Source: Chitinophagales bacterium
Lineage (GTDB): Bacteria > Bacteroidota > Bacteroidia > Chitinophagales > BACL12
Length of the DNA stretch: 15,351 nucleotides
Direction of reading: 5' to 3'
Assembly: GCA_014380545.1 (NCBI GenBank)
Contig: JACMJP010000265.1
Coordinates: 1-15,351 of the forward strand
Shown: piece after piece, positions 7,207 to 14,122 of the stretch
Position numbering within the stretch: position 1 is the first letter of the stretch
Layout of the letters: the number at the start of each line of letters is the position of its first letter
Translations under genes and position numbers: made by a program
The notes under the pieces: model-generated
Databases searched by the model: none
What the model saw: the letters and a program-made list of their open reading frames with translations, nothing else
What the model was told of the DNA's origin: nothing

Positions 7207-9237
7207 TTATTCAACAACCAGGTTATGTGTTTTACTTTCCCCGTTATCAGTTGTTGTTTTTACAAAGTACATTCCCTGTGGAATATTTTTTAATTGAATG
7301 GTTATTGTTCCATTTTTTGTTGATACAATTTCGCTCATCAATAGTTTTCCTGTAAGGTCAATTATTTTTATTTCTATATTTTCGCTCTCCATTTCATCGA
7401 AGTCAATTGAAAACATATCCTGTGCAGGATTCGGATAGATTGTTATATCGTTTATTTCTGCAACTAATTCGCCGTATGGCAAAGCAGCTTTAATATTTAC
7501 AGAATAATCTTCCACTTCTCCATAACTAAATGTTTCGCATGATGATGGAGTAGCATTATATTTCATTGAAACCCGCATTCTTGTCATCCCCAAAGTTGCG
7601 GTGGACGGAACTACAAATGAACCTGATAATACTGATGTGCTTGAGGAGGATGTACTAAAAACTTCTTCACCTGCATCTGTAAAATCAAAATCATGGTTCC
7701 AGTCAATCCATACTTTCCAATATTCTGTCCACGGACCACCACTCATTCCTGCACTTACTTTAATGGGTTTTGTTGTTCCTTTTTTAAGATTTGTTGTTAA
7801 TGCTGTTCCATTATAATATCCGCCGTCATCACCTGATGTTCTATTGATAGTTCCCAATTTTACAAGGTCTATCCACTCTTCATTTGATATTGTTCCTTCT
7901 GAAGCGCAATAGGATACTCCTCCACCACCACCTAAACATGCTGCTGCTTCTACTGCATCAATAATTGCATCAGTTGGATAAGGACCAAATCCATTATTGA
8001 AATTAATTCCATAACCGGTTAAATGACAATAACTCATAATTGTTCCGCCGGTTGTTGGTGCAGGCCCTCCTGCACATCCTCCTTCTGTTGTGTAACAATT
8101 ATCAATTGCACCACCGGGCCATCCGCACCATTGTGTATGATAGGAACCGAATAAATGCCCGAGTTCATGTGTGAATACCATCACTGTCCATGAGTAAGTT
8201 GGAAACGCAGAATATGTTGCATCAATATCACTGTAACAATATTTATAATCATTACATAAACCATTAATTGTTGCAGCAACGCCTCCTAATCCACCCGCAT
8301 CCAAAGCACATAAATGTGCAACATCTCCATTAAATGTTGTGCGGTAATCCATGAAATCATCCAATGCTGCAAAAGAAGATGCACTTGAATAACCATCAGA
8401 TGATGTCCATACAAATATTTCTGATATCACGATATTAATTCCATCGTTTGCATAAATGGTAGATGAATTATTAAATACACCTGTTAAATAATTTGATGTA
8501 TTTATAACGCTTCCTTTATTTTGATATAAATTATAATCAGCTTCTATATATACTTCAGGAATATTTACTGTTCTGCTTCCTGCATGGTCACTAATATTAT
8601 TCTGATATGCTTCTGAAAAACGTTCATCCTCAGGTGTTGCACAGGCAGCATCATAAGGAACGATAATATCCCGGTCAGAAAAAATAATATAATCGTCTTC
8701 CATTGCACCGGCACCTGCATATTTTCCAATATTAATATTCCCGTTTTCTTCTGATGAAATAACCCCCATCATTTCATTTTCAAAAATACTTATTGCAACC
8801 AATGAATTTGTTTTATCTTTTATAATACCCCGGTAGTAAACACCCTCTGTATAATTTTCATGTTCCATATTTGTGCTGCTTACTTTAAAATCGGCAGCAA
8901 AAATATTTGCTTTGTAAAGTTCCAGTTCTATAACTTCGTCATTAAACGGAATGCTGAAAGAAATAGCTTCATTCTTTTGTGTAAATAATTCCTGTACAAT
9001 GTTGCCATCAATTTTTGCGAATGTTGACTTGCCGGCAAATGCTGCGGCTGTTAATTTAAAATTTGCTGCAGGGTTTTCCTGTCTTTCAAAAACAGCCGAC
9101 TGTCTGAAAAAGGTATTTGCAGTTTTTAGATTTATAACCTGTTGGGCAACTGGTTTAATAGTTTGTGCATGTAACGTATGCACAAATGAAGTGCTGGCAA
9201 TAAGGATGAGCAATGCGTAAAGAAGTTGTTTTTTCAT
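7207..9237 (-). CDS. Secreted zinc metalloprotease (reprolysin-like) with GEVED domain and type IX secretion sorting domain
   Basis: This 676-residue protein begins with a signal peptide (about 1-24, cleavage after LHA) and a propeptide-like region to about 220. The catalytic domain carries the metzincin zinc motif HELGHLFGSYH with H357, E358, H361 and H367, and a Met-turn at M401 (IMSYCH). A Gly-rich linker near 436 leads to a domain with WIDWNHDFDFTDAGEE and the GEVEDYSV motif (573-580), which defines the GEVED beta-sandwich. Residues about 599-676 (IYPNPAQ, DLTGKLL, IPQGMYFVKT) form the type A sorting domain recognised by the Por/type IX system and removed on attachment to the cell surface or release. 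The likely role is extracellular protein breakdown, unrelated to the arsenic genes. The gene stands alone, with gaps on both sides and its own terminator. Substrate unknown. Confidence 0.93.
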   Translation of the reverse strand: MKKQLLYALLILIASTSFVHTLHAQTIKPVAQQVINLKTANTFFRQSAVFERQENPAANFKLTAAAFAGKSTFAKIDGNIVQELFTQKNEAISFSIPFNDEVIELELYKANIFAADFKVSSTNMEHENYTEGVYYRGIIKDKTNSLVAISIFENEMMGVISSEENGNINIGKYAGAGAMEDDYIIFSDRDIIVPYDAACATPEDERFSEAYQNNISDHAGSRTVNIPEVYIEADYNLYQNKGSVINTSNYLTGVFNNSSTIYANDGINIVISEIFVWTSSDGYSSASSFAALDDFMDYRTTFNGDVAHLCALDAGGLGGVAATINGLCNDYKYCYSDIDATYSAFPTYSWTVMVFTHELGHLFGSYHTQWCGWPGGAIDNCYTTEGGCAGGPAPTTGGTIMSYCHLTGYGINFNNGFGPYPTDAIIDAVEAAACLGGGGGVSYCASEGTISNEEWIDLVKLGTINRTSGDDGGYYNGTALTTNLKKGTTKPIKVSAGMSGGPWTEYWKVWIDWNHDFDFTDAGEEVFSTSSSSTSVLSGSFVVPSTATLGMTRMRVSMKYNATPSSCETFSYGEVEDYSVNIKAALPYGELVAEINDITIYPNPAQDMFSIDFDEMESENIEIKIIDLTGKLLMSEIVSTKNGTITIQLKNIPQGMYFVKTTTDNGESKTHNLVVE

Positions 9238-9444
9238 ACTCTTTGTTTAGTGGTTAATAAAAATGATGCGGGTGTGCGGGAATGAATTATTAAATATACA
9301 ATAAAGGTTGGAATTTAAAATGATATATACAAATTCCTGATGTAACGATAGCTTATATCTTATAAAGAATTCTTTTTATAAGATGTCATTTTACAGATAA
9401 AATATTGAAATAATAGAGGACGAGGGCGGAATTTTAAAGAGTCA
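9238..9444. other. Intergenic region with AT-rich hairpin, no gene seen
   Basis: This 207-bp gap precedes the metalloprotease. The main structure is an AT-rich inverted repeat ATCTTATAAA (9357-9366) / TTTATAAGAT (9375-9384), around a GAATTC core. It is not followed by a U-run on the minus strand, so it is a poor terminator for the AI-2E gene. No convincing TTTG/TAnnTTTG promoter was found; TATATTTA near 9290 is the nearest match, with one mismatch. Confidence 0.5.
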
Positions 9445-10578
9445 CTATTCAAGGTTCTCTGTCATCTTTCTCACTAATTTAAACTCACTGAAGAATTCAC
9501 GGGCAATAATTCTAAAGAATGCATACACAGGCATTGCCGCTATCATACCCGGTACCCCCGCAAGTGTCCCGAAAACTAGCACTATAAAAAATACTTCAAG
9601 CGGGTGCGCCTTTATTGAATTTGAATATATAATGGGTTGTGAAATAAAATTATCAATTAACTGTACGCCCTGAAATAAAATAAACAATTGAATTAATAGA
9701 GGTGTAACATTAAAACCCGGATCTATACTTAAATTAGTTGTAACACCTATCAGCATTCCGAAGAACATTCCGATAATGGGACCTACATAAGGAATTATAT
9801 TTACGATAGCTGCAAATAATGCAATGAGCCATGTTTTTTGTCCGAAGCCTAAAACAAATAATCCAATAGCAATAAGAATAAAAACAACAAGAGACTGGAC
9901 AATTAACCCGACAAAATACCTTGTTAAATATTTTTTACTTGTGTGCATGATACGTTTTGCATTGGGTTCATATTTAGTGGGTGTAAGCACCATTACAATA
10001 TTATAGAATAATTGTTCATCCCGCAAAAAGAAAAAGGAAATAAAGGTGATGGAAAATATTGCAATAATAATATTTCCTAAACCGCCCAGCAGGTTATTAA
10101 AAATATGCGTAATGGAAGTAACATTTATAGCTTCTTGTAAATTTTCATTAATGATCTGCTCAACAGATTGTTGCTGCTGGTCGGCACTTTGAAAACGAAT
10201 AATAAGTGAATCCAGGTTTTCCATTTGCTGCTGTAAACCTGCTGCTACTCTTTCTGTATCAATTTGTGCGATCACATTGGTTTGTTCTACTACAAGGGGC
10301 GTAAAGATTTTTACAATACCAATAATGCAACAATAAATTACTGCAAGTGCAATAAGGGAAGATAATGCATTCGGTATTTTGAATCTCCCTATTTTAAGAT
10401 GTTCAATAAAATCGCAAATTGGTTTACCGATAAGGGAAATGATGGCTGCTATAATAAAATAAAATAATATTGTGGTTATTTGCATAAATAGCCATGCCAC
10501 TCCAAAAACTATTGCCAGCGTTACTAAAATGAGAAGTGTTATTCTTACAATATTATTGTTAGACCAGTTGCTTTGCAT
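9445..10578 (-). CDS. AI-2E/PerM family membrane transport protein
   Basis: This 377-residue polytopic protein has spans at about 11-50 (two), 72-95, 165-185, 222-245, 248-280, 292-310 and 328-358. Between the third and fourth spans is a Gln-rich, probably helical extramembrane segment (100-160, including QSADQQQQSVEQ). Family signatures are NIIPYVGPIIG (260-270), the D309N pair followed by QP, AHPLEVF (324-330) and GVPGM (341-345). Members of this family have been linked to export of AI-2 in Escherichia coli (TqsA) and to Na+/H+ exchange or other solutes elsewhere, so the substrate cannot be stated. It lies downstream of the terminator that follows arsM and is probably transcribed on its own. 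Confidence 0.9.
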   Translation of the reverse strand: MQSNWSNNNIVRITLLILVTLAIVFGVAWLFMQITTILFYFIIAAIISLIGKPICDFIEHLKIGRFKIPNALSSLIALAVIYCCIIGIVKIFTPLVVEQTNVIAQIDTERVAAGLQQQMENLDSLIIRFQSADQQQQSVEQIINENLQEAINVTSITHIFNNLLGGLGNIIIAIFSITFISFFFLRDEQLFYNIVMVLTPTKYEPNAKRIMHTSKKYLTRYFVGLIVQSLVVFILIAIGLFVLGFGQKTWLIALFAAIVNIIPYVGPIIGMFFGMLIGVTTNLSIDPGFNVTPLLIQLFILFQGVQLIDNFISQPIIYSNSIKAHPLEVFFIVLVFGTLAGVPGMIAAMPVYAFFRIIAREFFSEFKLVRKMTENLE

Positions 10579-10644
10579 CGTGAGTGTAAATCCGTTGGAA
10601 AATTAGTAAATAAAAACAATTCATCTTCTCATGTCTTTCTACAA

Positions 10645-10680
10645 AAAATAAAATCCTTCATTTTTGAAGGGTTTTATTTT
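10645..10680 (-). terminator. Intrinsic terminator downstream of arsM
   Basis: The arms 10645-10659 and 10666-10680 pair over 15 positions with one C-A mismatch on the minus strand, closing a 6-base loop. The 3' side on the minus strand ends in ATTTTATTTTTTGT, a U-rich tract. It is about 65 bases after the arsM stop and separates arsM from the AI-2E gene. Confidence 0.75.
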
Positions 10681-10715
10681 ATAAAAAGATTGATAAATAT
10701 AGTAAAGTAATGTCT

Positions 10716-10757
10716 CCCCATGGTGGAAGATAAAAGATGGGGCTGTTAACAACAGCC
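10716..10757 (-). repeat. Two small hairpins at the arsM stop codon
   Basis: GGCTGTT (10741-10747) and AACAGCC (10751-10757) form a 7-bp stem with a 3-base loop that covers the last two Cys codons and the stop. CCCCAT (10716-10721) and ATGGGG (10737-10742) form a second 6-bp stem just after it. The arms overlap, so the two are alternatives. They precede the true terminator and may stabilise the 3' end. Confidence 0.5.
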
Positions 10758-11711
10758 GCCACCATCATAAAAATATGTGCTGCCTGAAATATAAATATCT
10801 GTACGATTTAATGCCGCTAAATTCCCTGCAGTTTTATCACATACTGCAAGTGGTTGATTCGGCATAAGAGTATGGCCTTTATGATCATCAAAATATTCTG
10901 CATCGCCGAAATAAATTGCGGTTCTACCTGTAAATACACAAGGACCGTCTTTCGGCATCTGATCTTTTATTGCGCACACCTCCGCACTTTCAATAAAAAT
11001 GATTTCATCAGTATCATAATGTTTCGGATCCAAAATTCTGTAGGGCCTTCTTGCCCGCACTTCAATTGTTCCAAATCCGATATCCGTAATTCTATTAATA
11101 TATTCCTGTAGCGGCAATGATCCGCTTAAGCATAATGCTCTGAGTTTTTCATCATCTCTTAAATTATCAGGAATAATTTGCTCACAAATAGGATCACTCA
11201 TTACCAATCTGCCATGTTTTTTTAAGATGCGATACATTTCACCAATTGCCTGTTTCAGATCTTCATCTTTAAAAATATTAAACAAACAATTTTGCGCTGC
11301 GATATCTACTGAATTTTCTTCCACAGGTAGATTAAATGCATCACCTTTTTTTAGTTCAACAAACTCCCTCTTAAACCAGGGATTTAGTTTTTCTGCTTCC
11401 ATTAAATTTTCTTCGCAGGCGGCAAGCATTTCATCAACAATATCAACACCAATTACTCCGCCTTTTTTTCTGCTGAAATATGCAAACTGCAATAACTCCA
11501 TTCCTCCTCCAACACCTACATACATGATAGCTGGATTATTTACTAAGTCTCTTGGATTTACAGTTGAGCCACAACCATAATTCATTTCCAGCATTTTTTG
11601 TGGGATTATTAATCCGGGTAATTGCCAAACAGGAGTTGTTGTGCAGCATAAACCCGCCTTCGGATTTTCTGCTGCTTCCTTGTAAACATTTTTTGTTGTT
11701 TCTAAATACAT
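10746..11711 (-). CDS. arsM: Arsenite methyltransferase ArsM, arsenosugar-biosynthesis type
   Basis: This 321-residue SAM-dependent methyltransferase has the glycine-rich motif YVGVGGGMELLQFA (64-77), an acidic motif GVDIVDEM (88-95) and DAFNLPVEENSVD (124-136), as in class I enzymes. The N-terminal segment GLCCTTTPVWQLPGLIIPQ (20-38) and NYGCGSTV (44-51) mark the arsenosugar-type ArsM subfamily. Cysteines at 22, 23, 47, 142, 176, 194, 246, 258, 291, 320 and 321 offer several sites for As(III). The protein ends in GGGCC. The expected reaction is stepwise methylation of arsenite to dimethylarsenite in the cytoplasm, feeding ArsS. It is the last gene of the minus-strand block, 129 bp below the DUF2064 gene, and is followed by an intrinsic terminator. 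The family call is strong because ArsS and the CMD partner are close by. Confidence 0.9.
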   Translation of the reverse strand: MYLETTKNVYKEAAENPKAGLCCTTTPVWQLPGLIIPQKMLEMNYGCGSTVNPRDLVNNPAIMYVGVGGGMELLQFAYFSRKKGGVIGVDIVDEMLAACEENLMEAEKLNPWFKREFVELKKGDAFNLPVEENSVDIAAQNCLFNIFKDEDLKQAIGEMYRILKKHGRLVMSDPICEQIIPDNLRDDEKLRALCLSGSLPLQEYINRITDIGFGTIEVRARRPYRILDPKHYDTDEIIFIESAEVCAIKDQMPKDGPCVFTGRTAIYFGDAEYFDDHKGHTLMPNQPLAVCDKTAGNLAALNRTDIYISGSTYFYDGGGCC

Positions 11712-11754
11712 AATTATTGAGGATTTATTGATTTATGATTTGTTGAATAGTTAA

Positions 11755-11834
11755 TTAAGTTATTTAAGTTTTTAAGTTGTTTTTAATTTATGATTAACAA
11801 TTTATTTTTTTAACTGCCCGTTGCCCATTGCCGA
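11755..11834. repeat. Short degenerate word arrays upstream of arsM
   Basis: TTAAGTTAT, TTAAGTTT and TTAAGTTG follow one another at 11755-11779, and a second set of words (CTGCCCG, TTGCCCA, TTGCCGA) fills 11813-11834. The gap of 129 bp between arsM and the upstream gene holds no open frame; an additional run of GATTTATTGATTTATGATTTG lies next to the arsM start at 11721-11741. Confidence 0.6.
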
Positions 11835-11840
11835 CTGAAT

Positions 11841-12431
11841 TCATTGCCAACCTGCATTCAAGTCCTCTACCGTATCTACATCGTTCAGTATTTCCAGTTC
11901 AAATAATTTTCCATTGTTTGAAATTATTTCATTTTTTGTTTCGGTGAATAATGATTCTGTGCTCCAGTTTTTATTTTGAAACATCCATCTGCTCCATTTT
12001 TTCATTGCTATTAAATAATATCCTCCGTCTTTCGCTGGCCCGATCACAAAATCATGATCAGATAATTTATCAAATGCCTCTTCAATATGCCTTGGCTGTA
12101 ATTCATAACAATCAGCGCCAATCATCACTACATTTTTATATTCATTTTTAAAGGGAATAGAAAATGCGTAATCCATTCTTACTCCGAGTTCGCCGCTGCA
12201 CTGCGTATATTTTTTATAAATGGAATTAGAAAAAAGATCATTTCTTTCAACTATATCACTGTAGAATAAAAATTTATCTGCCGGGATGTTTTCAGTAATA
12301 TTTTTTGTGTGCTCCAATAACTTTAAATAAATCTCTAATGCCTTTTCATCCCCAACATCTTTTGCAAGACGGGTTTTTACTTTGCCCTTTACGGGATTTT
12401 TTAGCATGATTATTAAAGCATTTTTCATCAT
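11841..12431 (-). CDS. DUF2064/TIGR04282-type arsenosugar biosynthesis glycosyltransferase (rSAM-associated transferase 1), canonical copy
   Basis: This 196-residue protein has a nucleotidyl/glycosyl-transferase A fold. The N-terminal signature KNPVKGKVKTRLA (11-23) gives the conserved basic loop that probably binds the nucleotide. MIGADCYEL (103-111) is the acidic metal-site motif, with Tyr where most relatives have Pro. GPAKDGGYYLIAM (131-143) and NDVDTVEDL (183-191) complete the family pattern. Two adjacent ATG codons (12431 and 12428) could serve as start; either keeps the domain intact. It starts 48 bp after the ArsS stop and probably shares its transcript. Proteins of this family travel with ArsS and are annotated as arsenosugar glycosyltransferases, but the reaction is not firmly established. 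It may act in replacing adenine on the dimethylarsinoyl nucleoside or in adding the aglycone (inference). Confidence 0.87.
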   Translation of the reverse strand: MMKNALIIMLKNPVKGKVKTRLAKDVGDEKALEIYLKLLEHTKNITENIPADKFLFYSDIVERNDLFSNSIYKKYTQCSGELGVRMDYAFSIPFKNEYKNVVMIGADCYELQPRHIEEAFDKLSDHDFVIGPAKDGGYYLIAMKKWSRWMFQNKNWSTESLFTETKNEIISNNGKLFELEILNDVDTVEDLNAGWQ

Positions 12432-12479
12432 TGTATAATTTGAAAAATCTTACACATCTTTTTTAGCAGCGTCTATATT

Positions 12480-13538
12480 TTATGCAACTGATCCACCACA
12501 GGAAGAACCGCTTCCTGCTGTGCATCCGTAACAATGCTGATTCAACACAATATCCCTGCTATTTAATTTATCTAAATCCCAATCTTTGATATGATTCGGC
12601 GCACCACCGTTTACTTTTAAGCCGAGCATCTGATTAAAATCGCAATCATAAATATTTCCATCCCATCCTATTGAAATTGTATTTCTGCACATTACATTTT
12701 CTGCAGCTACAGGATTAAATGCTTCAATCAATTTTTGCATATAACTTTCATAATTGCCGCTCTCAATTAAATAATCAAGAAATCTGCTTATCGGCATATT
12801 CGTTATGCAGAATAAAGAATTAAATTCAATATCATACAATCTTTTTAATTCTTTTTTAAATTGATTTTCCAAAATTATTTGACTACCTGGTAAAAATGCA
12901 CCACTCGGGTTATATACTAAATTTAAAATTAAACCGCTTCCTTCTCTTCCATAACCAACTGCATTCAATTTTTTTAATGCAGCAATACTATCTTCAAAAA
13001 CACCATCTCCTCTTTGTGCATCTGTTCTTGATTTATTGTAGAAAGGCAATGAAGAAATTACTTCCACTTTATGTTGGGCAAAAAATTCCGGCAGATCATG
13101 ATATTTTTTATTCGCCATAATAATTGTGAGATTGCAGCGTACCATTGTTTTTCTGCCAAGCTTTGAAATTTCTTCAACAAACCATCTGAAATCAGGGTTC
13201 ATTTCCGGCGCACCGCCTGTAAGATCAACAGTTGTAATATCTGTTGTTGCAAGAGCTTCTAAACACAATTGCATCGTTTCCCTTGTCATAATTTCTTTCC
13301 TGTCAGGCCCTGCATCCACATGACAATGCGAACAGGTTTGATTACACATATATCCCACATTCACCTGGAATATTTCTGTCTTCACAGGTTTAAATGGAAA
13401 TAAATGAATTTGTTTTAATTTATCTTCAAATTTTTCAAAATCAGCCGTTGCAACCTCATGCGTTTCCAGCACCTTTAACTGATAATCATTATCAGCTAAT
13501 TTATGATGTTGTGCATGCAGGGACTTGGTGGTCTTCAT
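12480..13538 (-). CDS. arsS: Arsenosugar biosynthesis radical SAM enzyme ArsS
   Basis: This 352-residue radical SAM protein has the cluster motif C65NQTC69SHC72 in NVGYMCNQTCSHCHVDAGP, followed by VDLTGGAPEMNPDF (119-132), which contains the SAM-binding GGxP-type segment. The C-terminal half has further cysteines (VMCRNT, YDCDFN) and ends in a tail CYGCTAGSGSSCGG (336-349), the hallmark of this family's Cys-rich domain. The described reaction joins dimethylarsenite with the 5'-deoxyadenosyl radical to give dimethylarsinoyl-5'-deoxyadenosine, the core of arsenosugars. Some relatives are annotated as selenoproteins; here every position reads as Cys and no in-frame TGA occurs. It lies upstream of the canonical DUF2064 gene and downstream of the CMD gene on the same strand. 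A source of electrons for the cluster is not obvious within the block. Confidence 0.93.
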   Translation of the reverse strand: MKTTKSLHAQHHKLADNDYQLKVLETHEVATADFEKFEDKLKQIHLFPFKPVKTEIFQVNVGYMCNQTCSHCHVDAGPDRKEIMTRETMQLCLEALATTDITTVDLTGGAPEMNPDFRWFVEEISKLGRKTMVRCNLTIIMANKKYHDLPEFFAQHKVEVISSLPFYNKSRTDAQRGDGVFEDSIAALKKLNAVGYGREGSGLILNLVYNPSGAFLPGSQIILENQFKKELKRLYDIEFNSLFCITNMPISRFLDYLIESGNYESYMQKLIEAFNPVAAENVMCRNTISIGWDGNIYDCDFNQMLGLKVNGGAPNHIKDWDLDKLNSRDIVLNQHCYGCTAGSGSSCGGSVA

Positions 13539-13594
13539 TTGTTGCTATTTATAATTAATAATTGCATAATCGTATTTTTTGATTCTTTAAATGT

Positions 13595-13660
13595 AAGGGG
13601 TTCAGGAGGGTAGGTGGAATGGGGAAATACAAGTTTTTATTTTTTTTGCATTTAACCCCT
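13595..13660. other. Intergenic segment between CMD gene and arsS with G-rich island and degenerate words
   Basis: The 147-bp gap 13539-13685 holds no gene. It contains a G-rich tract at 13597-13624 (runs GGGG, GGG, GG, GG, GGGG) that stands out in AT-rich DNA, and a pair of 7-bp inverted words AGGGGTT (13596-13602) and AACCCCT (13654-13660). Just beyond lies a CCTGACACTTTACGCCTAAC run (13658-13677) resembling a degenerate array. No TAnnTTTG box for arsS was found. Confidence 0.5.
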
Positions 13661-13685
13661 GACACTTTACGCCTAACATATATTC

Positions 13686-14024
13686 CTACATAGCCAGTTC
13701 CTTAAATTTATTCATCATTTGTGTTCCATGTACTAACGATGAGCCGCCCCTTATTGCTGCTGCCACATGAATTGCTTCCATCATTTGTTCTTCATCGCAA
13801 CCTTTTGCCAGTGTGTCTTCTGTGTATGCATCAATACAATACGGACATTGAATAGTATGCGCAACTGCTAATGCAATTAAACTTTTCTCTCTTGCTGTTA
13901 ATGCGCCTTCTTCAAAAACTTTTCCGTAATAAGCGAAAAATGCTTTTCCCAATTCAGCGTCCCAGTCGCTAATGTTTCCGAATTTTTTTAAATCTTTCGG
14001 GTCGTAATATGTTGTACGTTCCAT
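13686..14024 (-). CDS. Arsenosugar biosynthesis-associated peroxidase-like protein (carboxymuconolactone decarboxylase/AhpD fold)
   Basis: This 112-residue, all-helical protein contains E46KSLIALAVAH56 followed by C60PYC63IDAY67, the CxxC site of AhpD-like proteins. In AhpD the second Cys is followed four residues later by His; here that position is Tyr (Y67), while H56 and E46 are kept. A pattern of this sort marks the peroxidase-like partner found with ArsS. The tail HVAAAIRGGSSLVHGTQ (86-102) is the usual trimerisation helix region. The role may be thiol-based reduction of an arsenic intermediate or protection from oxidants made in the pathway, but no reaction is proven. It lies 147 bp above arsS and 98 bp below the second DUF2064 gene, with a 19-bp palindrome in the latter gap. 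Confidence 0.88.
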   Translation of the reverse strand: MERTTYYDPKDLKKFGNISDWDAELGKAFFAYYGKVFEEGALTAREKSLIALAVAHTIQCPYCIDAYTEDTLAKGCDEEQMMEAIHVAAAIRGGSSLVHGTQMMNKFKELAM

Positions 14025-14078
14025 TGTTTTTTATTTATTTATTTTATGTATGATTTAATTAAATAGATTAAAACTTCC

Positions 14079-14097
14079 GCATACAAAATATGTATGC
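14079..14097. promoter_or_regulatory. Candidate operator: 19-bp palindrome GCATACA-AAATA-TGTATGC
   Basis: Perfect 7-bp half-sites flank a 5-bp centre, and a partial extra copy (TGTATGCATGTAT, 14091-14103) follows at once. It lies 55-73 bases before the ATG of the CMD gene on the minus strand, a position suited to a repressor or activator. An arsenic-responsive ArsR-type factor is possible, but no regulator gene is in the window. Confidence 0.5.
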
Positions 14098-14122
14098 ATG
14101 TATTATTTCAGGAGTAAGAAAT

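Noticed and set aside
8951..9220. An 89-codon plus-strand frame opposite the metalloprotease start
   Set aside because: It mirrors the signal-peptide/propeptide coding region, has no motif and no promoter.
9445..10578. Dedicated AI-2 quorum-sensing exporter
   Set aside because: The family name covers proteins of varied substrate, and no luxS or lsr genes are present.
11227..11580. A 117-codon plus-strand open frame opposite arsM
   Set aside because: It is antisense to a well-supported gene, has no family resemblance, and long antisense frames are expected from the codon usage.
12480..13538. ArsS as a selenoprotein with a recoded TGA
   Set aside because: The frame is continuous with Cys at all candidate positions and ends in TAA; no need for a Sec insertion element.
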